Below are positions 1 through 10,551 of a stretch of 64,000 nt of DNA, piece after piece (within the stretch, counting starts at the first letter, position 1; each line of letters starts with the position of its first letter). A program made the translations under genes and the position numbers. Source of the stretch: Gari tellinella (Eukaryota > Mollusca > Bivalvia > Cardiida > Psammobiidae); NCBI GenBank assembly GCA_922989275.2, contig OV277857.1, positions 50,445,083-50,509,082 of the forward strand, in the 5' to 3' direction. Below the pieces are notes generated by a model. It made no database searches and was not told the origin of the DNA. It worked only from the letters and a program-made list of their open reading frames with translations.

Positions 1-126
1 AAATAATGATGACTGCTTAATGCAGGGCTAAAGTGGTTCAGAAACCTATAGATCTTAGCCTCTTACAGGAGCGTTCGCAATTACTTTAGTTCCCATTAAC
101 CACAGCCTATGTCGAGTGTGACTACA

Positions 127-330
127 GGGCTGCCATAAGTTGATCATAAAAATCCTAAGATTTCAAATTTTTAGTTTTTCCAGAGACAGTGTATAGCCAT
201 GGCTATACACTGTCTCTGGTTTTTCAGACACAATTTTACTAATCGGATCATTACCCCATAGTCTGTTTCTTGTTTTGAAGACACATCCCTCTAATATCAA
301 ATAGATCGACATCTCTTTAGAAATCTAGAT
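127..330 (+). mobile_element. Partial left end of hAT-like MITE
   Basis: Starts with GGGCTGCCATAAGTTGA and continues through AAATCCTAAGATTTC, the same left end as the complete copies at 539-790 and 5578-5778. No matching right end (GGCAGCCC) is seen, so this is a truncated copy. A 40-bp perfect palindrome sits inside it. Confidence 0.55.
180..219. repeat. 40-bp perfect palindrome
   Basis: The 18-base arm CCAGAGACAGTGTATAGC is followed by CATG and then the exact reverse complement of the arm. There is no spacer and no mismatch. It lies inside the truncated hAT-like copy and is absent from the two complete copies, so it was probably added later. Such a palindrome can extrude as a cruciform. 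Confidence 0.9.
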
Positions 331-538
331 TTAGTTATAACCTACTTTGATTTCAGGACGTTTCGCTACCTGGATTTTCGCTACCCTAGCATGTTCGCTA
401 CAGATATATAATCTATAATTTATATTATATTTTAATTTTACCCACTTTTACAATAATAGATAACTTCAATTACACTCGCGTACAATGTTCTAATTTATTC
501 AGATCCATTGTCGTCAGCCACTGTCCCATACGTTTACA

Positions 539-790
539 GGGCTGCCATAAGTTGACATGAAAAATCCTAAGATTTCCAAATTTGCATTTTTCAAGTGCGA
601 TTTTACGAATCGTACCCCATAGCCTTTTTCTTGTTTTGTTGACATGCGGCTACTTAAAAGCAGGCTGTAAGTAAAGCAGATTGCGCCTTAGGGCACATTC
701 TTCTTCAAGTACTTTCAGCCTGCTTTAAGCTACCATGAACTGGGAAAAAATCCGGAGATTTAGGAAAAATCCGGAGAAATGGCAGCCCTG
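539..790 (+). mobile_element. Non-autonomous hAT-like element, 8-bp TSD
   Basis: The inverted termini GGGCTGCCAT and ATGGCAGCCC are flanked by a perfect 8-bp duplication CGTTTACA (531-538 and 791-798). An 8-bp target duplication is typical of the hAT superfamily. The core (about 650-735) holds the AAGCAGG...CCTGCTT palindrome that also occurs in the TTAA-flanked MITEs, so the core is shared by two element types with different ends. No coding capacity. Confidence 0.75.
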
Positions 791-1059
791 CGTTTACATA
801 GCGTCAGTGAGATTCGTTCTTATTTCATGTCGTCAGTAGAACCGAGAAAACTTAAAGCCTATATAGATCTAAGTTAACTGGTCAGTGTTTTGTTCTTGTT
901 TTAACTCGTCAGTAACTTCGTCAGTATTTTACCCACACCGCCATTTTAAAAAGGTAAAGGTGATAGGTAATTTATATGTCATATTCTTCCGACTTTTACA
1001 ATTAGATCTACCTCCCTGTTCATCGAGTCACAAGTTGGCCATTTACATACGGCGCTACT

Positions 1060-1455
1060 AGCAGCCATGACACATTGACTTGTTTCCCTCTCAGGTACCC
1101 ATTTAAATCATCTGGGTGAAGTGGAGCAATGTAGGGTTAATTTTTTGCTCAGAAAAATTTCAGTGATCCTGACCACAGGTACTTGACACATACTTTATTA
1201 TCTATTAACCCCTCCCCCCCCCCCCCCCCCCCCCCCTTTTTAAAAAAAAAAAATTTTTTTTTTTTACTATACTTCTATTATAGATACAAGGTGTATCTAT
1301 AATAGAAGTATTTTTTTTTTTTTTAAGGGGGGGGGGGGGGTGTTAATAGATAATAAAGTATGTGTCAAGTACCTGTGATCCTGACAGGGCTCGAACCAGG
1401 AACCTCTCGCTTCCTAGTCGAACGTCCTACCACTGGACCACCGACACCGACCACA
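1060..1455 (-). mobile_element. tRNA-derived SINE, split by fold-back element
   Basis: On the minus strand a tRNA-like head begins near 1450 (GGTGTCGGTGGTCCAGTGG) with a good B box (GGTTCGAGCC) near 1390. After the inserted fold-back element at 1174-1377 it continues into an A/T-rich and TACATTGCTCC-containing body to about 1060. The tRNA-like anticodon and T stems are mispaired, so this is a SINE head rather than a working tRNA. The 3' boundary is uncertain. Confidence 0.55.
1174..1377. mobile_element. Fold-back element with ~95-bp arms, 8-bp TSD
   Basis: Almost the whole 204-bp unit is an inverted repeat: CACAGGTACTTGACACATAC at the left end is the exact complement of the right end. The arms contain a poly-C/poly-G block, an A/T block and TACTTCTATTATAGATA, closing on a small loop near 1290. 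Flanking ATCCTGAC (1166-1173 and 1378-1385) is a perfect 8-bp target duplication. The insertion disrupts a SINE. The homopolymer arms may be assembled imprecisely. Confidence 0.8.
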
Positions 1456-2399
1456 TGCAAAAACCACATGCAGACGAAAGTGAGTATATCTGCATGAAAT
1501 ATATACACAAAAAGTATAAAGCAACAGATTTCAGTTCATTTAAGGTGGTTCGCGGGTCAGCTTATTCTGTGTCAGAATTCTTTGAAACCTTGATTAAATT
1601 GAAATATACCATATGGAGAGTGAAAAATCGTTAAAATAAAAAAAAGTTACAGTGCCGTTTTTTTCTGACAGGACCTTTTGTCGAGAAAAGCTCCTTTTTT
1701 AATAAACAGGAATATTTTATTTATAAAATGATATAACTCAATAATTTCTGTACATTCAAGTAAACTGTACAGAGACTATAAGATATTGTGCAAACAAAAA
1801 ATATTTTATGACATATTTTCTGGAATGTCAATATTTTAAAAAAGTCAAATTCGGAAAAAGTCACTAAATCTCAAATTACAAAAAATCTAGTCGTTTAACA
1901 TACACTTATTTTACTCTTATTAGATAGATATTACTTAGTTCTACTAGTCGCAAAAGTTTTATGAATATCTACAGTGGAATTTACATTTTATACATGATTT
2001 CCAGAAATTCTGACAAAATGTTCACACAAAACGAGTAACCTCCCTTGAGTTCAACTTTAAAATGCCGTCAGCTCTAAATAATACCATAAGTCAAACCTGT
2101 TATAAGGGACCATTAAATACGGTAGCCTGTAGATCTTTGAAGACAGGTGACTGCTTCATACAGAACAAAAGTAATGCATAAAATCTCCTTTAAGATCTAT
2201 CTTTTAGCATTACTTTTGTCCTGTGTTAAGCTGCCATCTGTCATGTAGGCTATAAATCCTCACAAAGTTTAGTTGTCACTTGACTATACTTGCATCTGAT
2301 ACTATTCATTATTACGTCACTAAACATAGCATGTCCTTTGATCACTGCGTTATGGATTAACTTTAAGTCAATGAAATCGGACAATTTGTTTTAAAAAAA

Positions 2400-2475
2400 A
2401 GTTTTGAAGCGAGTGGGAATCGAACCTAGAACCTTTGCATTGCTATAGTCAACCACCGTAACCAACTGCGCTAAC
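2400..2475 (-). other. tRNA-like sequence (A and B boxes)
   Basis: The minus strand shows TTAGCGCAGTTGGTTA (A-box-like) and GGTTCGATTCC (perfect B box) at tRNA spacing. The anticodon arm does not fold into a clear 5-bp stem with a 7-base loop. It is most likely a tRNA-derived SINE head or tRNA pseudogene. Confidence 0.35.
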
Positions 2476-2809
2476 AGAGAAGACACTGAATATCATCCAA
2501 CTTTTCTTTATCTAAATTTTCTACTATAAGCACGTGCCGAAAAGATCAGGTGAAAGTCATCAGCATTTCCGGAACTCGAGATGCGGGCCGCCCGCTGTCG
2601 AACCACCTTAAGGGCATACACCACCAATTCGTGCGACACCTGGCAATAAAGAAACTTGTAACCAAGGCCGACAACTGAAGCGTACCACATGTAGGATATA
2701 TAGGGGGAAATTTCAATACGTTATAAGTGATTATTAGTGGCAATTTATCTGTTTTCACTCCTATAATCAGTGTAAAAACGCGATTCACATGTATAAATAT
2801 GTTATTAAG

Positions 2810-3740
2810 CAGTTTAGATCCTGATCATATATGCATACTCGCCGATATTTTACGTTTGATCTACTTTCCTTAAAGATTTTCCCGTAAAACATTTATTTAA
2901 CCCCTATAGATACTGTAAAAATAGATTAACCTTTACAAATATGTTATTAAGCAGCTAGAAATAGTTTGGATACTGATCATATATGCATACTGCCCGATAT
3001 TTTACGAAGGATATCTACTTACCTTAGAGATTTCCCTGTAATACATTTATCTCTCACCTATAATCACTGTAAATCCCGAACAAGTTATTACAAATAGAAG
3101 CAGACGACTCCAACCATTTGGGTCCACTGTGGATCCTGATCAAAAGCCGGGTAATAACCACCTTTTCACGGATGCAAGATTTCTTTTCAAGCATTGTGGA
3201 GCCTTACAAGAAGCCATGTAAAGCGGCGTCTGATCAGGATCCACAATGGTTGACTTTTATTTTATTAGGTTTAGATTTAGAACAGACGACTTTCGTTTTC
3301 AAGTAGTTTAGATCCTGATTAAAAGCCGTGTACCACTACCTTTTCACGGATGAAATATTTACTTTCAAGCATTTTAGATTCTGATTAGAAGCTGCGTAAA
3401 GCGGTGTCTGCTTAGGATCCACAATGATTGACACTTAGCTTTAGACCAGACGATATTTGGTTTGATTTACATCAGGAACCTGTATATATTTATTATATAT
3501 TTAGATTACTTTTTGAACTGTTTGGATCCTGATCAGAAGCCGCGTAAATAGAGACTATCTATTGCATGGGTGCAAAAATTTATTTTCAAGCAGTTTGAAT
3601 CCTGATCAGAAGCCATGTATGGCTGCGAATGATCAAGATCCACACCATTGTTGACATTAATATAAATATTTCGAAACTTTGAGAATTGAATCTTCAAGGA
3701 TATTGTGGGGCATAGGTTCACAATTTATTTTTAAGCAGTT
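2810..3740. repeat. Diverged direct repeats with GATCC-TGATCAG hairpins
   Basis: A ~150-bp block (TTTAGATCCTGATCATATATGC through TTATTAAGCAG) is repeated at about 2810 and 2965. It is followed by several diverged copies of a block containing GGATCCTGATCA-type inverted sequences (about 3130, 3235, 3310, 3410, 3525, 3600). The hairpin resembles the core of MITEs at 21517 and 26215. No believable coding sequence. Confidence 0.5.
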
Positions 3741-3749
3741 TTGATCCAA

Positions 3750-4985
3750 AATTTTCTTGTTTGCAACAGCAGAATCCTTAGCTTAGATATTTTGCACAAA
3801 TCATCATTTACTCAGTAATTGGCACAATCATATTGTCCTAATTTCTCAGCTTTCCAAGACATTTTCCTATTACATCAATGGTTCCAGGTGAGCAATTTAG
3901 GGCTGTATGCGGCTCTTATTAATGTTTTCCTCTATAGGTCTATTGTAAAACTGATAAGTGCCAGGGCGGGGCCATTTTTGACCCTGTGATAATGATTTGA
4001 GCTATCTTGGTAAAAATACCACAAGGCAAGCTACATTTCAAATATACGTATAAGGCACTGGAAATAAAATCTCAGAGAAGATGAATTTTAAATTTCAAAT
4101 ATAAGTCTATGTAAAACTGAGAAGCCCCTTGACGGGTCAATTATTGACCCATGGTCATGATTTGAAGAATCTTGATAGAGGACCATAAGGCAAAGCCAGA
4201 TGCACAATATCAAAGGTCTCAGCCTAACGGTCTCGGGGAAGATTAATTTTGATAGTTTTCCAATTTAAGTCTATGTAAAACTGAAAAGCTCCTGGACAGG
4301 TCCATTTTGGATCCGGGTGTCATGATTTGAACACACTTGATAGAGGATCATAGGGCAAAGCTAGATATAACATATCAAAGATCTGGGTCTTATGGTTTCA
4401 GAGAAGAAGATTTTTTAAAGGTTTCCTATATAAGTCTATGTAAAACTTATAAGCCCCGGGCCAGGCCATTTTTGACCTGGGGGTGGTGGTTTGAACAATC
4501 TCGAACACGGACCATAAGGCAAAGCTACTTGTAAAATATAAAAGGTCTAGGCCAAACGATTTTAGAGAAGAAGTTTTTTAAAGGTTTTCCTATGTGAAAC
4601 TGATAAGCCCTGGGCGGGTCATTTCTGACCCGGGGGTCATCAGTTGAACAGTCTTGGTAAAAGTTCATAACATGAGGCTACATACTTAATTTGATTGTCA
4701 TAGTACTTGTGGTTATCGACAAGAAGAATTTGAAAGTTTGGAGTTTGCTTGTCAATATTTAATATATATTGAAAATGGCCACGCCCTCTGGTGGCCATGT
4801 ATTTTGACGGATCCAAATACTTTGAACCACTTGGTAAGAACATGTATATCAATTGAGAAACAGTTTGATGAAAACCAAATTGAAATCGGACAAGTCGTTC
4901 TTGAGAACAATATTTTATACATGTAATATTGTACATGGAATATATTGTCAATAGTTGTCATGGAAACCGGATCGATGACTCCATC
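3750..4985 (-). mobile_element. Helentron-like remnant, internal repeats in antisense
   Basis: At about 3890-3930 a 3'-end-like CAGGTGAGCAATTTAGGGC is seen in plus orientation. From about 3940 to 4960 the internal ~150-bp repeat of the 22.4-24.0 kb element (CCTATATAAGTCTATGTAAAAC, GACCATAAGGCAAAGCTA, GACCCGGGGGTCAT) runs in reverse for about six units. It is therefore a head-to-head arrangement of two fragments. No open coding frame of interest. Confidence 0.55.
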
Positions 4986-4988
4986 CAC

Positions 4989-5390
4989 TTTTTAGCTCAC
5001 CTGAGCCATAGGCTCAAGGTGAGCTATTGGGATGGCCCTGTGTCCGGCGGCGTCCGGCGTCCGTCGTCGTTAACAATTGCTTCAAATGACATCTCCTCAT
5101 ATACCGCTTGACAGATTTCAACCAAACTTTACAGAAATGTTCCTTGGGTCAAGCTCTTTCAAATTTGTTCAAAGAATTAAAAACAATGAAGAACTCTGGT
5201 TGCCATGGCAACCAAAGTGAAAAAATAAGGAAATCTTTAAAAATCTTCTTGTCAGAAACTGCAAGAGCCAGAGCTTAGATATTTGGCACACAGCATCATC
5301 TACGAGGGCTGTCCCAAAACATCGTAGACTTTTCTTATAAAATTGTTCGTTAAAACAGCAGAGACAAACGGTCATCAATATATATAAACA
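4989..5390 (+). mobile_element. Helentron/HINE-like element, 5' portion
   Basis: It starts TTTTTAGCTCACCTGAGCC with the hairpin partner GGCTCAAGGTGAGCTATT, followed by CGTCCGTCGTCG-type runs. It matches the 5' ends at 39758 and 40793 nearly base for base for 200 bp. The usual 3' hairpin end is missing, so the copy is truncated near 5390. Confidence 0.65.
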
Positions 5391-5577
5391 TAGGGTTTAT
5401 GTAAACCTGTGTGAAGTTTTAACGTGTTATCTTTAAAACTGACCAGCACAGAGTATTTTGAAATACCCTATCTGTGTAACCCCGGCGCACACTAGTTAAC
5501 GTTACGACGTTATCGACGTCAACGTCACTCCTTTTCAAAATACTTGTAGTGGTGATCCATGCATTTTCGCTGACGCA

Positions 5578-5778
5578 GGGCTGCCATAAGTTGATCTTGC
5601 AAAATCCTAAGATTTCAAAATGTTCTATTTTTCTAGCGCGATTACTTAAAGCAGGTTGAAAGTAAAGCAGAATGTGCATTAAGGCACATTCTGCTTTACT
5701 TTCAATCTGCTTTATGCTACCATCTGCTAGCATAAAAACTAAAATATTTCGGAAAATTCCGGAGAAATTGCAGCCCTG
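5578..5778 (+). mobile_element. Non-autonomous hAT-like element (second copy)
   Basis: It has the same termini as the 539-790 element (GGGCTGCCATAAG ... TTGCAGCCC) and the same internal palindrome. Flanks CTGACGCA (5570-5577) and TTGACGCA (5779-5786) match at 7 of 8 positions, consistent with an aged 8-bp target duplication. Confidence 0.7.
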
Positions 5779-5969
5779 TTGACGCACAGCACGGCAAGTT
5801 CAAAATGTGCATGCTGGGAAATGTGACACGAGGCGATACAACCTGGTAAAATATGTTGCTTTTCTATGTTTGGAAATGAACCCCGGTCACTTCTCTCGCA
5901 TCGTATGCAATTGATCTGTGTGATGGGTGTTTGCTGAAAAAGTCCTAATCTCTCGAATATCGTCTTTAA

Positions 5970-6213
5970 CCCATTACCCCTTAAAAACGCCTTTTTACGC
6001 CTCTCATTTATTCCTCCACTGAAGAAGAAAGTTCCAGTTTATACAGCCAAGAATATGTACCAGAAGAAATATTTTCCGTATCCTAGAAGATGGTAGCTTA
6101 AAGCAGGCTGAAAGTAAAGCAGAATGTGCCTGAAGGCACATTCTGCTTTACTTTCAACCTGCTTTAAGTGGTCACCTGTTTTTAAAGCTAGAAATAGGTT
6201 AAGAGGTAATGGG
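5970..6213. mobile_element. TTAA MITE family A, inside mariner remnant
   Basis: A 244-bp unit is flanked by TTAA (5966-5969 and 6214-6217). Its termini are CCCATTACCCC and GAGGTAATGGG. The core is the palindrome AAAGCAGGCTGAAAGTAAAG ... CTTTACTTTCAACCTGCTTT. TTAA duplication with CCC-starting ends is typical of piggyBac-mobilised MITEs. It interrupts the mariner transposase remnant at 6218-6620. Confidence 0.8.
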
Positions 6214-6217
6214 TTAA

Positions 6218-6620
6218 AAAGAGTGTTGATACCTGGACACATCTTTCTTTTTCTTCTGCACTTAACAAGCGAGGCACCCATATAGCACCGACTCTCGACA
6301 TGTTAAGTTTCTCACGTAAAAGTCGATATACAGACAATATGCTGACCCCAAGGAGTTCAGCATTCTATCTCACCGCAAGACGCCGATCACCATTCATGAC
6401 GCTCCTCGCGTTTTCTACAATGAAACCGTCAATTTATTCCGGCCGTCCACTCTTTACATTATTTTTCTCAACCCATCCTTCTAAAAATCGCGTATGCTAT
6501 TTGAACACCAGAAAGCGAGATGCTGATTGATCAATTTCTGTTGATTGTAGTTGTTTTAACGTCTGTTTCGGGATCAAATTCAACTCAAAGCAGTATTTTA
6601 TGACATTCTGCTGCGCCGCC
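6218..6620 (-). pseudogene. mariner-family transposase fragment, degenerate
   Basis: Read on the minus strand from about 6615, one frame gives a mariner-like N-terminal helix-turn-helix region: IKYCFELN..., then VFK*HTRFLEGW, where the stop stands where mariner proteins have W (TGG to TAG). It continues with SGRPE*IDGFIVENARSVMN, DRRLAVR*NAELLGVS, and LREKLNMSRVGAIWVPRLL, the usual linker just before the catalytic domain. At least three in-frame stops are present, so it is a pseudogene. The frame runs into the TTAA MITE at 5970-6213, which split the already decaying or then-intact copy. I could not confidently follow the catalytic DDD domain beyond the MITE. Identification rests on the WVPRLL block and the HTRF block. 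Alternatives outside Tc1/mariner are unlikely. Confidence 0.8.
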
Positions 6621-6639
6621 TTTTCGTCTGACGTCGTAA

Positions 6640-7690
6640 TTTCGGGCGTCTTTAGAACACAGTATCATTCGCCATATCTAGATATCTTGTTTTTAAATGA
6701 CGCTACGTTAACGATTTTTTCAGGATGACGTCATATATAACAACGTCAACATTCATGACGCAATTTTGCGCAAATTCCGTTTCGAAGTTGCTATGTAGGA
6801 TGTTGTAAAATGTACCTCTTTAAATCTACCTTTAAGATTTTGGCGTGCGCCGCATAATCTAACCAACAATGAATATTTACAAATAAAATAGGGTCAGGTG
6901 TGTTCAGGAACCTTATTATTTCTTATTCAAATGTAAAAATAAGATCTCTATTTTTTATCAAATATCACTTTTTAACTGTTTTAGTGTTAGTTTATGTCTA
7001 CTTGATAATATTTTAGACATATGAATGGGTAAAAGCATAAATAAAGCTTGTTAAAACTGATTTGCATCCGTATTATCATAACCCCTCCTACATCATTTCA
7101 GAAAGCTAAAATGGCATGCTGATAGGGACTTCATGCATACATTTCAAGCGCCCATGGACAAAAAACAAACATTATAACCTATGTTTTTCTTTTTACCACG
7201 GCACTTAGATATGTTTGAAGATCCTATACTGAAAATTTAATAAAGAAATTTCGGGAAATTTATTTTGTCGCGTATGTCTTTAAGACAGTTGGTTAAAAAG
7301 TAAACATTATACGTACAACTAGATCTATTTAGTATTATAAAATAAACATGGATGAGTTTGGGTTCATAACTTTTGAAAGTGGGTGGGGTGTCCAAATTTT
7401 ATTGGGTTTTCTCATTAACTTATTCTTAGTGAATTATTTGTTCATTTAATCATCAGTTAAACATTATATTGTATAAGTATATTGCTAGACCTTGATTGAA
7501 GAGCCACTAGAGGTCAAAATATGACAATTTTGTATACTTTGGTTTTGACAGCGTTATACAGTCATTTCGTACCCATGCTTTTTCGTACCCTATTTTTTAG
7601 CGGACCTATAATTTGCAAAATTCTCAACCAATGAGAAATCTTGGTTGAATGTCACATGGTTAAAACTAAAAGGGCTGATTGGATAGTAGC
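6640..7690. other. No recognised gene
   Basis: AT-rich sequence with no long frame, no paired repeat ends and no RNA gene that I can recognise. Confidence 0.5.
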
Positions 7691-7883
7691 CAGAGCTCCA
7701 GATAAGGGAATTATTTCAAAACTTAAAATCTTTATTTGTGCATTAAACCCTGTGGTGTCACTACTCATTTGAATTGTCTCTTCGAGACGAGCAAAATGAG
7801 TGGTTACCCCATAGGGTTTGGTGCTGAAATGAGTGAGAAAATGTTAGATTTGTTCAGTTTACTCCCTCTTATCTGGAGCCCTG
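7691..7883. mobile_element. MITE family F (GAGCTCCAGATAAG ends)
   Basis: The termini AGAGCTCCAGATAAG and CTTATCTGGAGCCCT are inverted. The centre is a near palindrome (CACTACTCAT ... ATGAGTGG). The same family occurs at 34609-34804, 52537-52736 and, lacking its ends, at 54440-54590. No coding capacity. Confidence 0.65.
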
Positions 7884-9960
7884 AAACAGTGTTGCACCCA
7901 GGATTTCAAAAACAGGGGGGAAATTCCCCCCTGCCTGTGAAAATGTGGGGGGGGTTGAAAAAAATAGGGGGGCTCTCATGAAAACACAAGGATATCTACA
8001 GGAACGTGTATAATTCGTATCCGCGTGTCTACTTATTGTTGACACGTACAGCTAGAGCTACGGTAATTTGTTCAACTAGATTCTATCGGTAAAATTGTTT
8101 TTCATACCATGGAACTGACATAAGTTACAAAATCATTGTCCACTAGACAAGGCCAGTCTTCCCATCGCACACGATTTTCGAAACTGCGTAAATCTAGGTC
8201 TACTTTCTTTTTGGTTGAGGGGTTCGTTATTTCTTTAACACTCAGATGAAATTTCACGAAAATCGGCTTGTTCGGTACCAGACTGACTACTACTAGGCTG
8301 ATCATACTGTTGTGATAGATGCTCCAAAAGAATCACTAATTTTTCTCTTGGACATCTTAACTAAACCCTTTTAGCAGACGAAAACATCAATATTGATTTA
8401 CGGTAGTTACCGAATAATTTATGTTAATTAGGCTAATATAAAACACAGACGATGCGGCGCCGCGAATATAGAACTGTATTACTTATATAGCCGAGCCGGT
8501 CCATGATTTATACATAGTCTAAAACAAAGATGGCGTCTCGTAGAGTGATCGCTAGTGAGAATAATCGGCTCAAACTTTGAATTATTTACGGAAGGTATTT
8601 GAGAATTATAATTTATGCGCGCGACTTTTCGCGCACTGTAGTAAATTTTATGCGCGACTTTTCGAAAATATGTGTGAATCACGCAATCGCGCGTCCTAGG
8701 TGCAACACTGCTGAAATTGTAGCCAGGCAGGCCTATGCATCATTACAGTGTGTAAAATTAAGAGACACAGTGCTGAGCTGATGACATCATGCTTCTATTT
8801 TAAGATGTGTGACAACTGATGTCTATTTATAGATCGACAGTGGTATACTACCAATTCTTCTTAATTGTTTACTATTTCATTTTGTACAAATTTACAATAC
8901 ATTGATAGCAATATAATGAATGACCTCAAGTGAGTCAGACACAGTTGAGTTGTTTCATCATTGATATACAAAAATGAGGTGTTAGTGAAACTACTGCAGA
9001 CAGCTGTTACACTGCTGCATGAGCAAGTACAGTAGTTACTTTAGTTATAGTTTGTTTCAAGAAACTCTATGAGTGATGTTTGATATATAGAACAGTATAT
9101 TAATAGGAGCTAGCTAGGATCTTCTAACAGTAGCTAGGATATAGGTTGAATTATTTGTTTTGCATCTGTACATGATAGGTTTCAGTCCGAGTTATGCTAT
9201 ATAATTATCTTAAATAAAAGTCACTGTTTCCATTGTACTTGTATATTTTGCTTTTCAATTCAAGATATAACAATTCTTGAAAAAACTCAATTTAATACAC
9301 ATATACAGTTTTACTTCCACCTCTCATTCCGCTAAATATCTTTTTTAAAGATATTTCTTGTTTATTTTACCATTTCTTACTCCTATTTCTTCATTCTAGT
9401 TCTTCACAGAGGGGATAATCTCGGTCTTATAAACAGAAAAGGTTCCTATGACAATTAAGCCCCATGCAGAACTCGTCCAACTTTTTAAATCTGTTTTTAA
9501 CATTTTGGTATTTTACTCATTAGCTCTTTAATGCCTTTATTTTTCTACTTTCTAATTTCTGACAGTCAACATGCCTCAAGTTTAGGTTCCAAGCAGGGGT
9601 TTGACTATTTGGAATTTAGATAGACAGAAAGTAGGAAGGTCTCTTGGGCCTGCACTAGGAGAATCGAAAGGCTGCTTTGTCTCTCCTATGCATGCAGTAA
9701 CAATGTCAAAATCTGAAAGGTGGTGTGGCTGTCGGCGATCTTATAAATAATATGCATGATTCAATGGCTTCCAAACCAACAATACGCACATTTGTTTTTA
9801 GCTTAAAATCCCTTTATTGATAGCGAGATCGGGATCAAACCACAAGAAATAGCATTCCGAATGATTTAAATAACTGCAAATAAGTTGGAAATAGTTTACC
9901 ACGAGGCCACTTGAAGTTTTCAATACTGAAAAACTGATGGGAAAAAAGTTAAATGTGACA
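7884..9960. other. No recognised gene
   Basis: About 2 kb without a convincing ORF, splice-bounded exon or repeat pair. A short G/C-rich stretch at 7910-7975 contains G and C runs. Nothing else stands out on either strand. Confidence 0.5.
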
Positions 9961-10346
9961 TTTATATATATGAAAGAGAGGAAAGGTAGTGTGTGTTTTG
10001 TTACAAGCATGACATAGAAGATGAATTTCATTTTGTTTTAGTATGTACTCTGTATACTGACTTAAGAAAAAAATATCTAAAACGTTATTTTTACCAAAAC
10101 CCAAGTGCTTATAAGTATGTAGAGTTGATGAAATCAAATAGTTCCAAAACCTTACTAAATCTATCAAGGTATATCTATGAAGCTTTTGATACTGAACTAC
10201 CTTGATTGATTTGTATACGAGTCAGTGTTTTATTATCTAATCATTTACCAAAAAATGATCATTTAATATCTTTTTTTTTCATGAAAATAGCAGTTCAACC
10301 TCAAATTCTAAATTTTCGAAAATAGATCTACTATCATTTGAAATAC

Positions 10347-10378
<32 letters not shown>

Positions 10379-10490
10379 ATGCATGTTTGTTTGGCCACTT
10401 TGGCCATCTATAAATATGTTGTGAGTAACGAGGAATTTGTTAATTCAAGTTACTGATTGAATAAAGAATTTTTATTATTATTATTATATA
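9961..10490 (+). mobile_element. Non-LTR retrotransposon 3' fragment
   Basis: The frame through 9993-10205 ends with a LINE-type C-terminal region: CVFCYKHDIEDEFHFVLVC (a CxxC...H...C metal-binding pattern) followed by LRKKYLKRYFYQNPSAYKYV and a short hydrophobic end. This tail is typical of invertebrate endonuclease-reverse transcriptase proteins. An in-frame TAG lies just upstream and the reverse transcriptase domain is absent, so the copy is 5'-truncated and dead. The 3' UTR runs through ATT repeats (10351-10379) to AATAAAGAATTTTTATTATT near 10490, a plausible LINE tail. Confidence 0.7.
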
Positions 10491-10551
10491 AAACAGTAAC
10501 GAAAAAAGCTTTTTCTGAGGCACAAATTGTGTCGTTTTATTTTTTCCTTTT

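Noticed and set aside
1345..1450. Functional tRNA-Pro (AGG loop) on the minus strand
   Set aside because: T stem and anticodon stem contain mismatches and the sequence continues into a SINE body.
1362..1634. 90-residue ORF starting at 1362
   Set aside because: It begins in the fold-back element and runs antisense through a tRNA-derived SINE head.
4640..5111. Overlapping ORFs on both strands
   Set aside because: They lie in antisense HINE interior and the 5' hairpin of the next element.
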